A DNA stretch of 64,000 nucleotides from Neoceratodus forsteri (lineage: Eukaryota; Chordata; Ceratodontiformes; Ceratodontidae), in assembly GCA_016271365.2 (NCBI GenBank), contig CM057456.1, positions 1,396,643,001 through 1,396,707,000 of the forward strand. The letters run 5' to 3'. Within the stretch, counting starts at the first letter, position 1; each line of letters begins with the position of its first letter. The notes below the pieces were generated by a model. The model was not told where the DNA came from. It did not search any database and saw only the letters and a list, made by a program, of their open reading frames with translations. Below, in pieces: positions 22,860 to 33,744 of this stretch. The translations under genes were made by a program, and so were the position numbers.

Positions 22860-24452
22860 TTCCTCTGGAGCGAGTCCCAGGGGAACTGGTAGGGGGCAGA
22901 TTTGCCAGCCACCTGCCAGGATGGGAGGCAATAACCACAGACTCGTGGGTACTCCAGCTGGTGGTCCAAGGCCACATAATAGAGTTTATAGAGAGACCTC
23001 CAGCAAATCCTCAAGGTCACTCTTGCTATCCCCCAAGTCATGTCCCTCTAGTAAGAGAGAGGAAATAGTCTCTCTGCTGGCAAAAGCAGCAATGGAACTG
23101 GTTCCTCCAGTTTAAAGAGGAAAGGGATTTTACTCGCACTTCTTCCTGACTGGCGATCTCAGACCAATATTGGACCTAAGCACTCTGAACCTCTTTGTGG
23201 AATACAAGAGGTTCAGAATGCTGTCCCTTCTGGGTCTGATTCCACTCTTGCAGAAGGGCCACTGGTTGTGTGCACTGGACATGCAGGATGCTTACCTGCA
23301 CATCCCAGTTTTTCCTCCCAACTGCAGATTCTTTTTATAGGGAGAGCATTTCCAGTTCAAAGCTCTACCCTTTGGCCTGTCGTGTTCACGACGTGCTTAA
23401 CGGTGGTGGCAGTGGCTTTACGCAGACGGGGTATAGGTGTTCCCTTACCTCGACAATTGGCTCCTTTTGGCCCCATCAAGGGACAGCCTAGCCCAAGCTC
23501 TTGCTGTGACCCTGGACCTTTTCAGACAGGTGGGCATTACGGTCAGCTTTCCCAAGTCCCACCTTTCTCCTACCCAACACCTACAATTTATTGGGGCAGT
23601 GTTAGACACAATCCAGGGGAGAGCCTTCCTACCATCAGACAGGATGGAGACCCTTCAGTAACAAGCACACTTTGTGGCCTCTCAGAGAAGGACCTCGGCC
23701 AGAACAGTCCTCTGTCTTCTCGGCCTTATGGCAGCAGCCATCCCTATGGTGCCCCTGGACAGACTTCATATGAGGGTCACACAGTGGACCCTCAGAGTAC
23801 AGTGGGACCTGAGATCCGACAATCTGAATCACGAGATTCTGGTCTCAAACCCATTGGCTCGGGACCTGTTGTGGTGGCAGAACCCGGACAACTTCCTACA
23901 GGGTGTACTATTCTGCTCAGATCTCCCCACCCAGACCCTAATAACAGATGCCTCCAGAATAGGCTGGGGAGCACACCTGGGTGTTCACAGGACCCAAGGC
24001 TCTTGGTCCACCAACGAATTCCCGATCCACATCAGCGTACTGGAGATGAGAGCAATGCTGAATGCCTTACAGGCTTTCCAGCACCTTGTTCAGTTGGGAC
24101 CGGTCTTGATCCAGATGGATAATATGTGTCTCGTCTGGTACATAAACAAACAAGAGGAACTTGCTTGTACCCCCTCTGTCGAGAAGCAATGAGAGTATGG
24201 TACTGGGCAGTGCAACACTGTCTTCACCATATGGCGTTGCATGTTCCAGGAGTACAAAATGTACTAGTGGACGTACTCAGTCACACTCAGGCCAGGGCCT
24301 ACGAGTGGGAACTGAGACAGTCAGTTGTAGACAACAACTTTGAAAGATGGGGAAGACCAGACCTAGATCTGTTTGCATCCCCATCCAACTCAAAACTACT
24401 AGCTTTCTGCTCACTCGCTCGCTCCAGGGTGTGGTGTTTTCTGGCGAGATGA
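22860..24452 (+). pseudogene. DIRS RT / RNase H remnant, copy 1
   Basis: The pieces in order are GGRFASHLPGWEAITTDSW near 22890, then LRPILDLSTLN and LCALDMQDAYLHIPV (first catalytic Asp) near 23160-23310. These are followed by KALPFGLS and the second catalytic box at about 23437, which reads FPYLDNWLLLAPS, with Asn replacing the second Asp of the usual YLDD. The RNase H part (23674-24192) has LITDASRIGWGAHL, LEMRAMLNALQAF and LIQMDNMCLVWYINKQ. 24126-24452 has HVPGVQNVLVDVLSH and WGRPDLDLFASPSNSKL. Several frameshifts and stops are present. Confidence 0.87.
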
Positions 24453-24569
24453 GCTGTCTCTATACTGAAAGGAGAGGTTCATGTATGCCTCCCCTCCACT
24501 TCCACTAATGCAGAGAGATATTTTGAAACTACAGGCAGAAGGAGCACAAATGATTCTGATCGCATCCTT

Positions 24570-25756
24570 TTGGCCGCAACAGATCTGGTTCTCTCTGCTT
24601 CAGCACCAGTCAGTGGAACCTCCGGTTCCCCTGCCCATTTGTCAGGATCTCTTGACCCAGGAACATGGCACCCTGGTTCATCCAGGCCTATCGTCTCTTC
24701 AGCTACATGCGTGGCACCTACTGACATAGCTGCTGCTCAGTTTGGGGTTTCCCCGAAAGCAGCACAAGTTCTAGTAGAAACCATAAAACCATCCACTAGA
24801 TCCACCTATGCCATGAAGGGGAAAAGATTTTCCATATGGGCCACGTCCAAGGAGTGGGAACCCTTCTCCTGCTCAGTTCCACAGGTCTTGGAGTATTTCC
24901 TGCACCTGTTTGACCTAGGGCTCTGTTATTCGTCCTTGAAGGTCCACTTATCAGCCATTTCTGCCTACCACATACCAGTGGGTGGCAAATCTTTGGCTCA
25001 GCTAGAAGTATCCAAAACTTCCTTGGAAGGGATTCTTCATTTGAGACCCCAAGTCAGAAGCCCTGCTCCTCCCTGGGACCTGAATTTTATATTAGAAAAA
25101 CTCACTGCCTCCTTTCGAACCAGCATCAAGTTGTGACATGCACTACCTGTCTTGGAAAGCGCTCTTTTTGGTTGTTGTTTACTTTGGCTCGAAGGATTTC
25201 CGAGCTTCAAGCCCTGATGTGTAAGGAGCCTTATTTGATTTTCACAGAGACTGGGTAGCTCTGCATACTAATCCTAAGTTCTTGCCGAAGGTGGTTTCTG
25301 AGTCCACCTTAAATCAGACCCTTCAATTGCCAATGTACTACCCTGAATATTCTAATCGGGGCGAAGCAGTTCTGCATACACTGGATGTACATAGAATTCT
25401 TCATTATTACATGAACAGGATGAAGCCAGTCTGCAAAATTGACCAGTTGTTCATTTCCTTTGCACCTAAAAGAGAGGGTGCCATGGTCTCAAAACTGTTT
25501 GTCCAAATGGTTAGCAAACTGCATTACCTTTTGTTATCAGATGTATAACAAGTCCCTTCAAGGGGAGGTTAAAGGGCATTCAACCAGAGGCATGGCTGCT
25601 TCTATTGCTTGTTTCAGGAACATCTCAGCTGCAGATATCTGTGTGACTGCCACATGGAGTTCTGTCCACACCTTCATTAAACATTACAGTTTGGACATTG
25701 CTTGTAGGCGCAGAGCAGGATTTGGCCTAGCTGTTCTTCAGGGACTCTTGTCCTAG
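24570..25756 (+). pseudogene. DIRS tyrosine recombinase remnant, copy 1
   Basis: The N-terminal SAM-like part has PSTRSTYAMKGKRFSIWA and SSLKVHLSAISAYH (about 24785-24975). The catalytic part is spread over frames: ARRISELQALM (first catalytic Arg) near 25185-25220, then VVSESTLNQTLQLP, then HSTRGMAAS (His and second Arg) near 25578-25605. Next come ATWSSVHTFIKHYSLDI (Trp and the Tyr nucleophile region) near 25650-25695. All catalytic residues appear to be encoded, but a stop at 25134 and later shifts break the protein. The enzyme would insert the circular DNA copy. Confidence 0.85.
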
Positions 25757-25825
25757 GATCCCTGATTTTCTGCAGACTTGTTCCTACCTCCCATGTCTCA
25801 GACTTGTCTGACTTTGACTGCTTGG

Positions 25826-25945
25826 GACTCAGTCCTACCTGTTCGTACCTACTGCAAGAGCCCTCTTGAAGTAAGATAGTACAGTTACGTAAGAACTTAC
25901 CATAACAGTAGATCTTCGAGAGAGGCTCTTGCAGTAGGTACTGCT
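25826..25945. repeat. DIRS copy 1 internal complementary region
   Basis: 25826-25867 (AGTCCTACCTG, then GTACCTACTGCAAGAGCC) is the reverse complement of the left terminus 20043-20084 with a few mismatches. A second stretch at about 25912-25942 repeats GGCTCTTGCAGTAGGTACT. In DIRS elements this region templates joining of the two ends during circle formation. Confidence 0.8.
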
Positions 25946-26044
25946 TTCCCTCCCACCTTCCCCGGGTTTTCTTCTGCTCTTTCTCCTATTATAACTTTTC
26001 AGCTCCAGGAGCCTACCCCTACCGCCTGTTGCACCTTACTAGGT

Positions 26045-26185
26045 CTCTGGCAGGAGAACTGGAGGGCGGGCATGGGGACCACTCACTGTATCGCACCACA
26101 CTGACATCGGTCACATGATGCTGGGTGGGCAGGCCCCTGCCAGACGTTGCTAGCTAAAAGTTTTCTGTGTGGTCCAGGCTACCAT
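26045..26185. repeat. DIRS copy 1 right inverted terminal repeat
   Basis: It mirrors the left terminal repeat: GAACTGGAGGGCGGGCATGG, then CACCACACTGACAT, and GCTAGCTAAAAGTTTTCTG. It ends near 26180-26185. Confidence 0.85.
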
Positions 26186-26525
26186 GCCTGTGTAATATAT
26201 ATATCCATTGCAAAAAACAACCCTGTAATAATAATAAAACTTTATTTATTAAGCGCCTTTCAGGTACCAAGGCGCTGTACAAACGTAACAATAAAATCTC
26301 AAGAAGTAAAGTTAAAATAATCATTAAAATCAACATATCACTCGTATCGATTCATAAATGCTTGCCTCCACAGGTAGGTCTTAAGTTCCCGCTTGAAGCT
26401 CCCCATGGTCGTATATTCCCGAAGCTGACAGGGCAGAGAATTCCAGAGGGTTGGAGCCATAAACATAAAAGCACGGGCCCCCAGAAGATTTTAAAGTAAC
26501 CTTCGGAACCTCCAGCAACCCCTCA

Positions 26526-28292
26526 TCAACCGAATGGAGCTGTCACACAGGGTTGTAAGGAATCGGAAGCTCTTTCAAGTATTCGGGACCAAGTCCATGT
26601 AGGGCTTTGTAGGTCAATACCTACTTTAAAGGTGATCCACCACTGAATCGGCAGCCAGTGCAGATCGCGCAACACAGGAGTAATATGTGACCTTCTTGAC
26701 ACCCCTGTCAACAATCGAGCAGCAGCGTTCTGCACTAGCTGCAAGCAACAGATATCAACCCCAGGAAGCCCTAAGTAAAGGGAGTTGCAGTAGTCAAGGC
26801 GGGAAGTCACTAAGGCGTGGACCAACACTGGTAAATCGCTGGACGGAATAAGGTGATTCACCCTGGCAATGTTCCAAAGATGGTAAAAGGCTGACTTGAC
26901 GACTGCTGACACCTGATAATGAAGGATCAGCCCATCGCCAAGTACCACTCCCAGGTTATGCACCCGTTCTGAGTTAAGGATCTGATCACCCCCCCCCTAG
27001 AAATAAACCAGAGGGCTGGTCAGTCCTCAACCCCTCTATCCTGCGACTCGGGTCCACTACCATAACCTCAGTCTTTCCTGTGTTCAACTTTAACCAGCTC
27101 AAATTCACCCAGTCCTGGATTTCAGTGAGGCAGTTATTAAATACTGAGAGAGCACTAACCTGGTCGGGAGCAAAAGACAGGTAGAGCTGGGTATCATGAG
27201 CATAGCAGTGAAACCTCAGCCCATTCCATCTTACAATGTCTCCGAGGGGTAGCATGTACACTGCAAACAACATGGGGGACAGCACCGAGCCCTGGGGAAC
27301 CCCACAAGGCAGAGAGAAAGGGTTGGAAGAAAAATTCCCCAACACAGCTCTCTGCATTCTGCCATATAGGAATGATGTAAACCATCTGAGCACTGTACTT
27401 GACAAGCCACAGATGGACTCGGACGCTCGAGCAAAACCCCATGTTCTACAGTGTCAAAGGCTGAGGAGAGATCAAGGAGTACCAGAATGGAACAGTTTCT
27501 CTGATCTCTCTCCATCAGGAGATCATTGAGCACCTGAACCAAAGCAGTCTCAGTACTGTGCCTCTTACAAAAACCCAACTGGAGAGGTTCGTAGATACTG
27601 TGGATGGTCAAATGGTCCTTCAGTTGGTTTGTCACTACTTTCTCTATAACCTTTCTAATAAAGGGAAGGTTCGAGATAGGTCTGTAGTTAGCAAAAATAT
27701 CTGGGTCCAATGAAGCTTTCTTCAGAAGGGGTGTCACCACCGCCTCCTTCAGGGAGCTTGGAAACTCGCCCGATTCCAAGGAGCACCAGAAAATTTGAGC
27801 CAGAAACAGGCCAATGATCTCAAAACAACCCAAAATCAGGGAAATTGGGCCCAGATCTAAACTACAGCACGTAGGGCGCATCCCCTGGACAATCCACATA
27901 ATATCCTTGAACTCCGGCAGGTCAAAGGTACTCCAGGAGACACTAGGTACCGTGACTGAATGCCGACCAACAGCGTCCCCCATAGAATAGGTCAAGCGGA
28001 TCTCTGATCTGATGTCAGCCACCTTATTCGCAAAGAATTGAGCAATCTCATCACACTCTTTTTGTGAAAAAGCTCGGAGCTGCAGATAGGCTGGGTTGCA
28101 CAATCTGTCCACAGTTCGGAAGAGTTGAGCCAGTCGATTCTGAGCGACAGCGATCTCCCTGGACAGGAACTCTGCGTTCTTATGGGAGATCTCTAATTGA
28201 TATAGCTGGTAATGCTCCACCAAACTAAGGTGGTCGATTTCTAGAGCAGATTTCTGCCAGCGATGCTCTATGCTTCGTTCCACATGCCGCAA
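26526..28292 (-). pseudogene. L2 reverse transcriptase remnant, copy 1
   Basis: 27231-28292 is open for 353 codons and contains SALEIDHLSLVEHYQLYQ, VVTPLLKKASLDPDIFANYR, PISNLPFIRKVIEKVV, GFCKRHSTETAL and LVLLDLSSAFDTVEH. After a frame change, 26986-27405 continues with GVPQGSVLSPMLFAVYMLPLG and the catalytic box, which reads CYAHDTQLYLSF (His in place of the first Asp of YADD). It then has WLKLNTGKTEVMVV. 26526-26963 holds the C-terminal LDYCNSLYLGLPG and LHWLPIQWWITFKV. One frameshift and the lost catalytic Asp make it inactive. Confidence 0.9.
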
Positions 28293-28298
28293 CTCCCT

Positions 28299-28650
28299 CT
28301 AGGACCCATCAAACCAAGGGGCCCGAGGGCAGAGTGGGAGGAGATGAACACAGACAGGAGCTATCAAGTCTAGAGCCGAGGAAATTACCTGATTATAGGC
28401 CAGAACCATCGACTCCAGACTCAAGCTGGCAACAGGAAACTCCAAGAGGTCAATTACTGCCATCAGGTCTTCAGGGCACACATCCCGTAAAGGGCAGTAA
28501 TGGACCATCTCCACAGGGGCAGACCTACGAAGGGGAGCCAAAAGTTGAACCTCATGGTGTAAGGATCAGACCAACTGACAGGTTCCACCCCCAAATCAGA
28601 CATCAAACACAAATAAAGAACTTCCCCACACCAAAACCCTCTCACGGCTC
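28299..28650 (-). pseudogene. L2 endonuclease C-terminal remnant
   Basis: On the minus strand, LMSDLGVEPVSWSDPYTMRF corresponds to the LINE endonuclease end (usual SDH, here SDP). A frameshift near 28555 follows, then LAPLRRSAPVEMVHYCPLRDV and the linker toward the RT, with a stop at 28299 before the RT frame opens. The rest of the endonuclease is absent. Confidence 0.7.
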
Positions 28651-29590
28651 TGAGGAGGAGAAAATTAAACGAAACAAACATAAACATAATATTTATAAAA
28701 TAATAGTCAACAAATATATATGAGAGAAAATAAATTGTCCAAGTCCCAATGGTCCTCTCACTACCAGCAGGACTGTAAAAGTACTCAAAGGCAGGAATAT
28801 AAATGGTCTTTCATCCAGTTTTTGGCACTCTAATTGCCAACAGTAAAAGAAAGAACATTAAGCAAGGTCCAAACACACAAGAATGTTAAGGCACTCTCCC
28901 TCACAAAGTGGGGGTAAAAGATCCAGCGAAAAGTCTATAACTGCTCCATCCTACTCCAAAGTCATGAATCCGAGGATAGTACATACAGTCTCAGTACGAA
29001 TTAATGGAAAAGGAGCGAGGGGACCCTAAGCAGAGGTCAGGAGTGTGCATATACCAGAACAAAGAGTGAAGCCCCCCCACCTCTAATCTACCTAATCAGG
29101 CTCTGCACACATGCTATGTTAATACTGACATTGGGGTTGGAGAATGTAAAGTGCTGAAAGTAGAGGAATGAAAAAACATTACGGTTTTGGGTCTCCAGAG
29201 CTTTGGGGAATCAGTAATGGGAGATTCCTTTGGGTTGTCAACCCTACTACTCCCCTCCCCCAGCCTGTAGCCTCCTGTACGAAGCACAAAACGGCCCCAA
29301 GCAAGTGCCTCATAGTAATACACTCTTCTTGAGTGGAAAAGTGTGATTCACCACATGTTGCCAACAAAGTCAGTTGTAGCTTTCGGGCCCTATATGAAGA
29401 AAAGAGATCACATCTGACCTAGTTTGCTCTGGGGAGGGGGTGGGCATTAGGATTGGCAACCCAAGGAACTCCCCACCACTGATTCGTGAATAGTGTTGTA
29501 CAAAATTGAAAGATTTAAGCCCAGCAAAATATTTTGCATAATCCCGCATTTATAAAATATTTCATGGAATCTTAATACAATCTCCCTCTG
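28651..29590. other. Unassigned DNA
   Basis: Mixed sequence without recognisable coding or RNA features. Short open frames (for example 29114-29323) resemble nothing known to me. Confidence 0.4.
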
Positions 29591-29593
29591 TCG

Positions 29594-29673
29594 AAATGTG
29601 GAATTTCACCATAAAATGCTAATTTTGTTGGCAAATGCAGAATTTCAACACCCACAGGTGAAATTCCACATTT
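29594..29673. repeat. Hairpin with perfect 17-bp arms
   Basis: AAATGTGGAATTTCACC at 29594-29610 is exactly complementary to 29657-29673, with a 46-bp AT-rich loop. It stands at the edge of the minisatellite-like block that follows and could be a terminal or subterminal structure of a DNA element. Confidence 0.8.
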
Positions 29674-29739
29674 GAGCCAGGGGTACAATAATATATATAT
29701 ATAAAAAAAAAAAAAGTGTTTGTTTTCCCTCCTCCCATC

Positions 29740-30170
29740 CAGCCAAGATAAAATCTCCCCCCAAGACCCCACATCCCTGGTGTCTAGTGGTCCCACCACA
29801 CCCCGGCCGATGCTCGGCCCACAATATAATTACCCCCCACCACTGAGATTCAGCCTCGTCCCTATCTCCAATAAATATAAATTTTCCTGGTATCTAGTGC
29901 CCCCCAGCCGACTGGCCAAACAGAAGAATGATACCCCTCCCAGAATCGCACCTGCTTCCCTCCCCATTGTCCATAAGTGCTGGGGCCAATAACAAACAAA
30001 CCTTCCACCCTGTTGGTAGTAACCCTACCCCCGCACGCCCCCATCTATGACCCCCACCACGGGCCACCGGCACAGTCCTCCACTTACCTCCACGGCCGGC
30101 AGCCCAACTGAGCTCTTTTACAATGAGACCGAGTGAGCCCACCACTTTCAATGAATGAACCTGTCTCACT
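29740..30170. repeat. C-rich block related to the 5.6-kb palindrome units
   Basis: Pyrimidine-rich DNA holding two units with CTGGTGTCTAGTGGTCCC (about 29778) and CCTGGTATCTAGTGCCCCCC (about 29889). These match the CTGGTAGCTAGTGGTGCCCC words of the left palindrome arm near 5700. The same repeat family therefore occurs at two sites 24 kb apart. Confidence 0.6.
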
Positions 30171-31562
30171 GGGTTAGTTACTTGTTTTCTAACATTCTAT
30201 GTAACTGTGAATGAACACCACCATCCTGTCTGTCTTGCTTCTCGGTGTCAGTCTGCAGCAAGCCAGGACTCCGTCTCTGTGTCCTACTCCCCCCACGATC
30301 TGCAGTTGTTTATATCCTTGTGGAGGTGGAGCTGAAGAGGGCAGGGAGCTGAACAACAGGGTGCAGGAACAACGGGGGAAGGGGGGACACAACAGAAGCA
30401 GGAAGCAAATAACTGCTCTCTCATTGGAGCAGTTTATTTGTTTCAACTACACAAAGTTTCCATCCATAGACTGTGAACCACTGTCATACTTTGCCTACAT
30501 GATCATTGGTCTGTCAAGGACGAGCCCAACGCAGCTTGACCTGCATTGGACTAGTCAGTGACACACCTCTGAGATGCCATTCTGTGTAGCAAAATGTTTC
30601 TTGCCCAAGTGTAAGCAGCATAATGAAAACACCATTCAGCTGTGTCAGGTGGAAAGGGATTGTAGTTTTTTTGGCGGGGTGTAAAGTGGATTAGTCAGGA
30701 GAGTAGATAATGGTACCACAGCAATGACCTGGATTTGGGAACAGACTTGGGTTACTCGTGGATGCCAGCATGGGGGATGTGGACAGGATTCAACATCCCT
30801 GGGCCCACTCTCCTCTTGGGAGGGGGGTAAGTTTCTCTGCTCATCAACGGCCACCTGGGCAGGATGAGGCCACCACTTTTTGCACATCCTTCAACACTGA
30901 CAAGACCATGGATTGCCAAGCTGGCTGTCAGTCGGGGGTGGGGTGATGTCCATCCCCCTCCTATCCCAATCAAGGGGGACTCTGTTTTGGAGGTACCAAA
31001 GGTACAAAGTAAGTTCCTGTGATGGAGGGTGGAAGGTGTGGGTGGGTGGCTGGCAGCAGTAGGGGGGCCTGTGAATAGTGCAATACCCTGCAGCAACCCA
31101 ACCTTCATACAGCCAGATACACTTTTCCCAATTTCTTTTGCCACCCCAATTGGCTTCACACAGTGAATGAGCCCATCAGGCCTTGACATGCACAAGGTGT
31201 CGTCTGTGTGCTGGAACACTACTCTGTCCCTCCCCAGAGTGGGGCCGGTGATGCACGCCACAGCACCTTCTCCCCAACCTCAGCCCATTCAACCAGCTCA
31301 CTGAACGCGCACCTGAACTCAGGCCGCCTGTACGGGAAGGCAGCTTGGTTCCCACTGGGCCAACAGACATCCCTGTACCAATGTTACTTTATAGATTTTT
31401 AGTTTTGTGACATACTGAACTATTTTCAACATAGTGTTTTTATGACCCCCCCCTTGCTGAACATAATTGATGTAATTTATAAAAACACAACACAGGTGAC
31501 TGGTGCTAATGGAAAGTTTGCAGGTGCTACCACAGAGGAAGGCCACTTTCACTTGGCTTTAT
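30171..31562. other. Unassigned DNA
   Basis: A GC-rich interval (30640-31370) is open for 169 codons on the minus strand (30752-31261) and for shorter runs on the other frames. No domain is recognised, and the composition and overlapping frames argue for an unidentified repeat, not a gene. Confidence 0.4.
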
Positions 31563-32463
31563 ACTAGGCAAGGAAGTGATGCACTCACAAGACACTGACA
31601 AAAGCAATAACTGCAAATGTTTTGCGTATGTAACACAACGAAGGAGTAGACAGATGAGCAGTACTGTGTAGGTGCCATGGAGCTTCATCGTGAGAAACTT
31701 GATGTTTACATGGTAAATTCAAAAGGCTGAAAAATGCACACGGAACCATTGCATAAGTGAAAAGGCCTCATGCATATACTTGCATTCTAAAAACTAGTCT
31801 ACTTCTTTAGCAGAGGTACTGTAATATATGATGGCTGTCATATTTATTTCTACGCCGTTGACGTCAAGGGAGTGTTTCTTTTTATATATTTATCTTTGAA
31901 AGTCGGATTTACAAACTTTGAGTCAGGGTCTCATTTACAAAGACACCTTGTCGCAGGGAGGGTAGACATGGTTACAGTGTGAGATGCACCGGTGGTAACA
32001 TACAGATAACAAAAGAACACAATATAACAGTGGTTTATGGAATAAAGTTACATGCAGTGGCCTTTAAGGAATATGCATGAGGCTTTTCACTTATGCAATG
32101 GTTCTTTGTGTATTTCTGTAAATATGTAATAATTATTTGATACTAAAGTTTCTCACTTAAGTTCTGATATGTTTTATTTTATTGAGAGAAAATATTCTTT
32201 CAGGTGAATGGGTGGCACACCCTGTAGACATACCTGTATAACTAATGTGAACGTCTGTTTAATTTCCTTTGATGTCATCAGGTATGCACTCCTCAAGGGG
32301 CACTTTCAGCCTATTTCCCTAGCAATCGACGAAGCTCTAACGAGCGAGGCTCCAAGGCACCTACATGATACTGCTCAACTGGCTGCTGTTGCATTGTGTT
32401 ATATACACAATAAAATTCTATTTGCAGTTATTGCTTTTGTCTGTGTCTTGTGATTTGCCTAGT
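31563..32463. mobile_element. Foldback / long-TIR DNA element
   Basis: A 0.9-kb unit whose ends are inverted copies. ACTAGGCAA at 31563 pairs with TTGCCTAGT at 32455-32463, then TCACAAGACAC, CAAAAGCAATAACTGCAAAT and GTAGGTGCC follow in mirror order. Further in, GTGAGAAACTT and GAACCATTGCATAAGTGAAA (31741 against about 32085) also mirror. The arms are about 220 bp (left) and 400 bp (right, with an extra segment of about 150 bp at 32165-32310) around a 290-bp centre. No transposase and no convincing flanking duplication were found. It is probably a non-autonomous DNA transposon. Confidence 0.7.
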
Positions 32464-32676
32464 GTCATTGATAAAATACGGTCCAAAACATCACAAGTGC
32501 GAAAACACATGTTGGCCAGTATTTCAAAAACACCTACCGCATTCATGAGGTGTTGTGAAAAAAATGGCTATGTTGAAAATTTGGGGTCAAAATATTGAAA
32601 ATTAACAAAGTTGTAAGTGAGCCTTGAAAAATTTCAATTTACCTTCATAACTTTTTTTTTTAAATATTTTGACTCC
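32464..32676. other. Short AT-rich spacer
   Basis: AT-rich DNA with no gene. The last 13 bp (ATATTTTGACTCC, 32664-32676) are the left target-site duplication of the next element. Confidence 0.5.
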
Positions 32677-33236
32677 TAGGCTGGTCCAGTGGCACTGAGG
32701 GCTGAGGCGCTGGTCGTCTTACCTCGCGCAACACCGACAACCCGTGTTCAGGAATGAGCACGGACCGCCAGGGGTTGGCAGGGGCGGGGAAGGATTGAGT
32801 GTCCGATGGACTGCTCTCCTCGTCCAGGAAGGGGAGGGCTTCTGCTGTCGGCACCTGGTTGCCCACTAGTGGTGGCTGGGGGACACAGCTGCCATGCTGC
32901 AGACAAGGGAGGAGTCGGGGCAGACGCTTGGAGGGGAGTGCATACAGATGCGTGCGCGCTTCACTCTGCAGGCGTCATTGCACGCCCCGACCCCTATGGG
33001 AAGGAAAAAGGAAAAAAACACTTGCCGTAGCAGAGTGATGGAGGGCGCCTCGTAGGCTCTGCTCCCGGCCATCCACGGCATTGGCCCTTTGAATCCAGTC
33101 TCCGGTGGGGTGTTGGGGGGCCGCAGAGCAAGCCCTGGGGCGGGTCAGTGCCGGATGATGGATGTCAGGGAGCCGGGGCTGGGGGCGCCCTCTAGATGTA
33201 GGTCGGCAGCAAAACTAATCGCTGCAAAAAAAATAT
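32677..33236 (+). mobile_element. Long SINE-like element, copy 2
   Basis: Plus strand, about 560 bp. The head has TGGTCCAGTGG as an A-box-like word, then CTGAGGGCTGAGGCGCTGG, the most conserved word of the family, and GTGTTCAGGAATG as a degenerate B-box region. The body is GC-rich and includes GGACTGCTCTCCTC. The A-rich tail ends near 33236. Perfect 13-bp flanking duplications ATATTTTGACTCC (32664-32676 and 33237-33249) prove a target-primed-style insertion. The short open frames inside are composition artefacts. Confidence 0.75.
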
Positions 33237-33249
33237 ATATTTTGACTCC

Positions 33250-33740
33250 AGATTTTCAACATAGTCTTCTTATGACCTCACCTCATGAACTCTGTGAAAA
33301 TTTTCAAATCCCACCCGAAAGGTGATTTCACAAAACCACATGTGAAATCAACATTCAGGGTGAATTTGAAAATGCTCACCTATGCTGTTTGAGGTGGGGT
33401 CCTGAAAAGGCAGAGTTGAAACTTTGGTTGAAAATATTAATAAATGACCAAGTTATGAGTAACAGTTCAGAACGCATTGGAAATGCATTAACTGCGCCTA
33501 CTGTATTTCCTCAGTACATTGTCATGATTCCAGGAGGAGGATGCCTTTCAGCTCAGAGACTGGATATATGACGGTGGAACAATTTTGGATGAGTGAGGGG
33601 TGTGGAGGGTTGATGGGTCAGGGTGGGGTAGATGGGAGGAGGAAGGGAACAGCTGCACAACAGACTTTTGTAGACAGTTTTCTTTATTACAGGTTAAAAA
33701 TAAGAAAAACAGAAAAAGACTTCAAGGGCCCATTTTTCCT
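33250..33740. other. Unassigned DNA
   Basis: AT-rich sequence with no coding region or repeat that I can name. Confidence 0.4.
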
Positions 33741-33744
33741 TTTA

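Larger units (their letters stand above)
20043..26185 (+). mobile_element. DIRS-like tyrosine-recombinase retrotransposon, full-length, broken
   Basis: A roughly 6.1-kb plus-strand DIRS element with every expected part in order: left inverted terminal repeat, gag-like ORF, RT/RNase H, tyrosine recombinase, internal complementary region and right inverted terminal repeat. DIRS elements are copied by RT into circles and inserted by the recombinase, so they lack LTRs and target-site duplications, and none is seen. Frameshifts and stops interrupt all three genes. Confidence 0.9.
26226..28650 (-). mobile_element. L2-clade LINE, copy 1
   Basis: A minus-strand L2 element of about 2.4 kb. The plus strand starts with a TAA-repeat tail (26226-26236) and CTTTATTTATTAAGCGCC, the 3' terminus shared with the copy at 39284. 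The coding part runs from the end of the endonuclease through the RT to the C-terminus. The 5' boundary near 28650 is set by the last recognisable endonuclease words. Confidence 0.88.

Noticed and set aside
23268..24122. 284-codon plus-strand frame in DIRS copy 1 as a distinct protein
   Set aside because: It overlaps the RT/RNase H words in another frame and lacks motifs of its own. It is proline/serine-rich shadow translation.
30752..31261. 169-codon minus-strand open frame as a host gene
   Set aside because: No recognisable domain, low-complexity proline/serine stretches, and equally open overlapping frames in a GC-rich block. No splice or start context could be supported.
32799..33325. 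Short overlapping frames in the 33-kb GC-rich block as genes
   Set aside because: They lie within or across the boundary of a SINE-like element with a clear target-site duplication.
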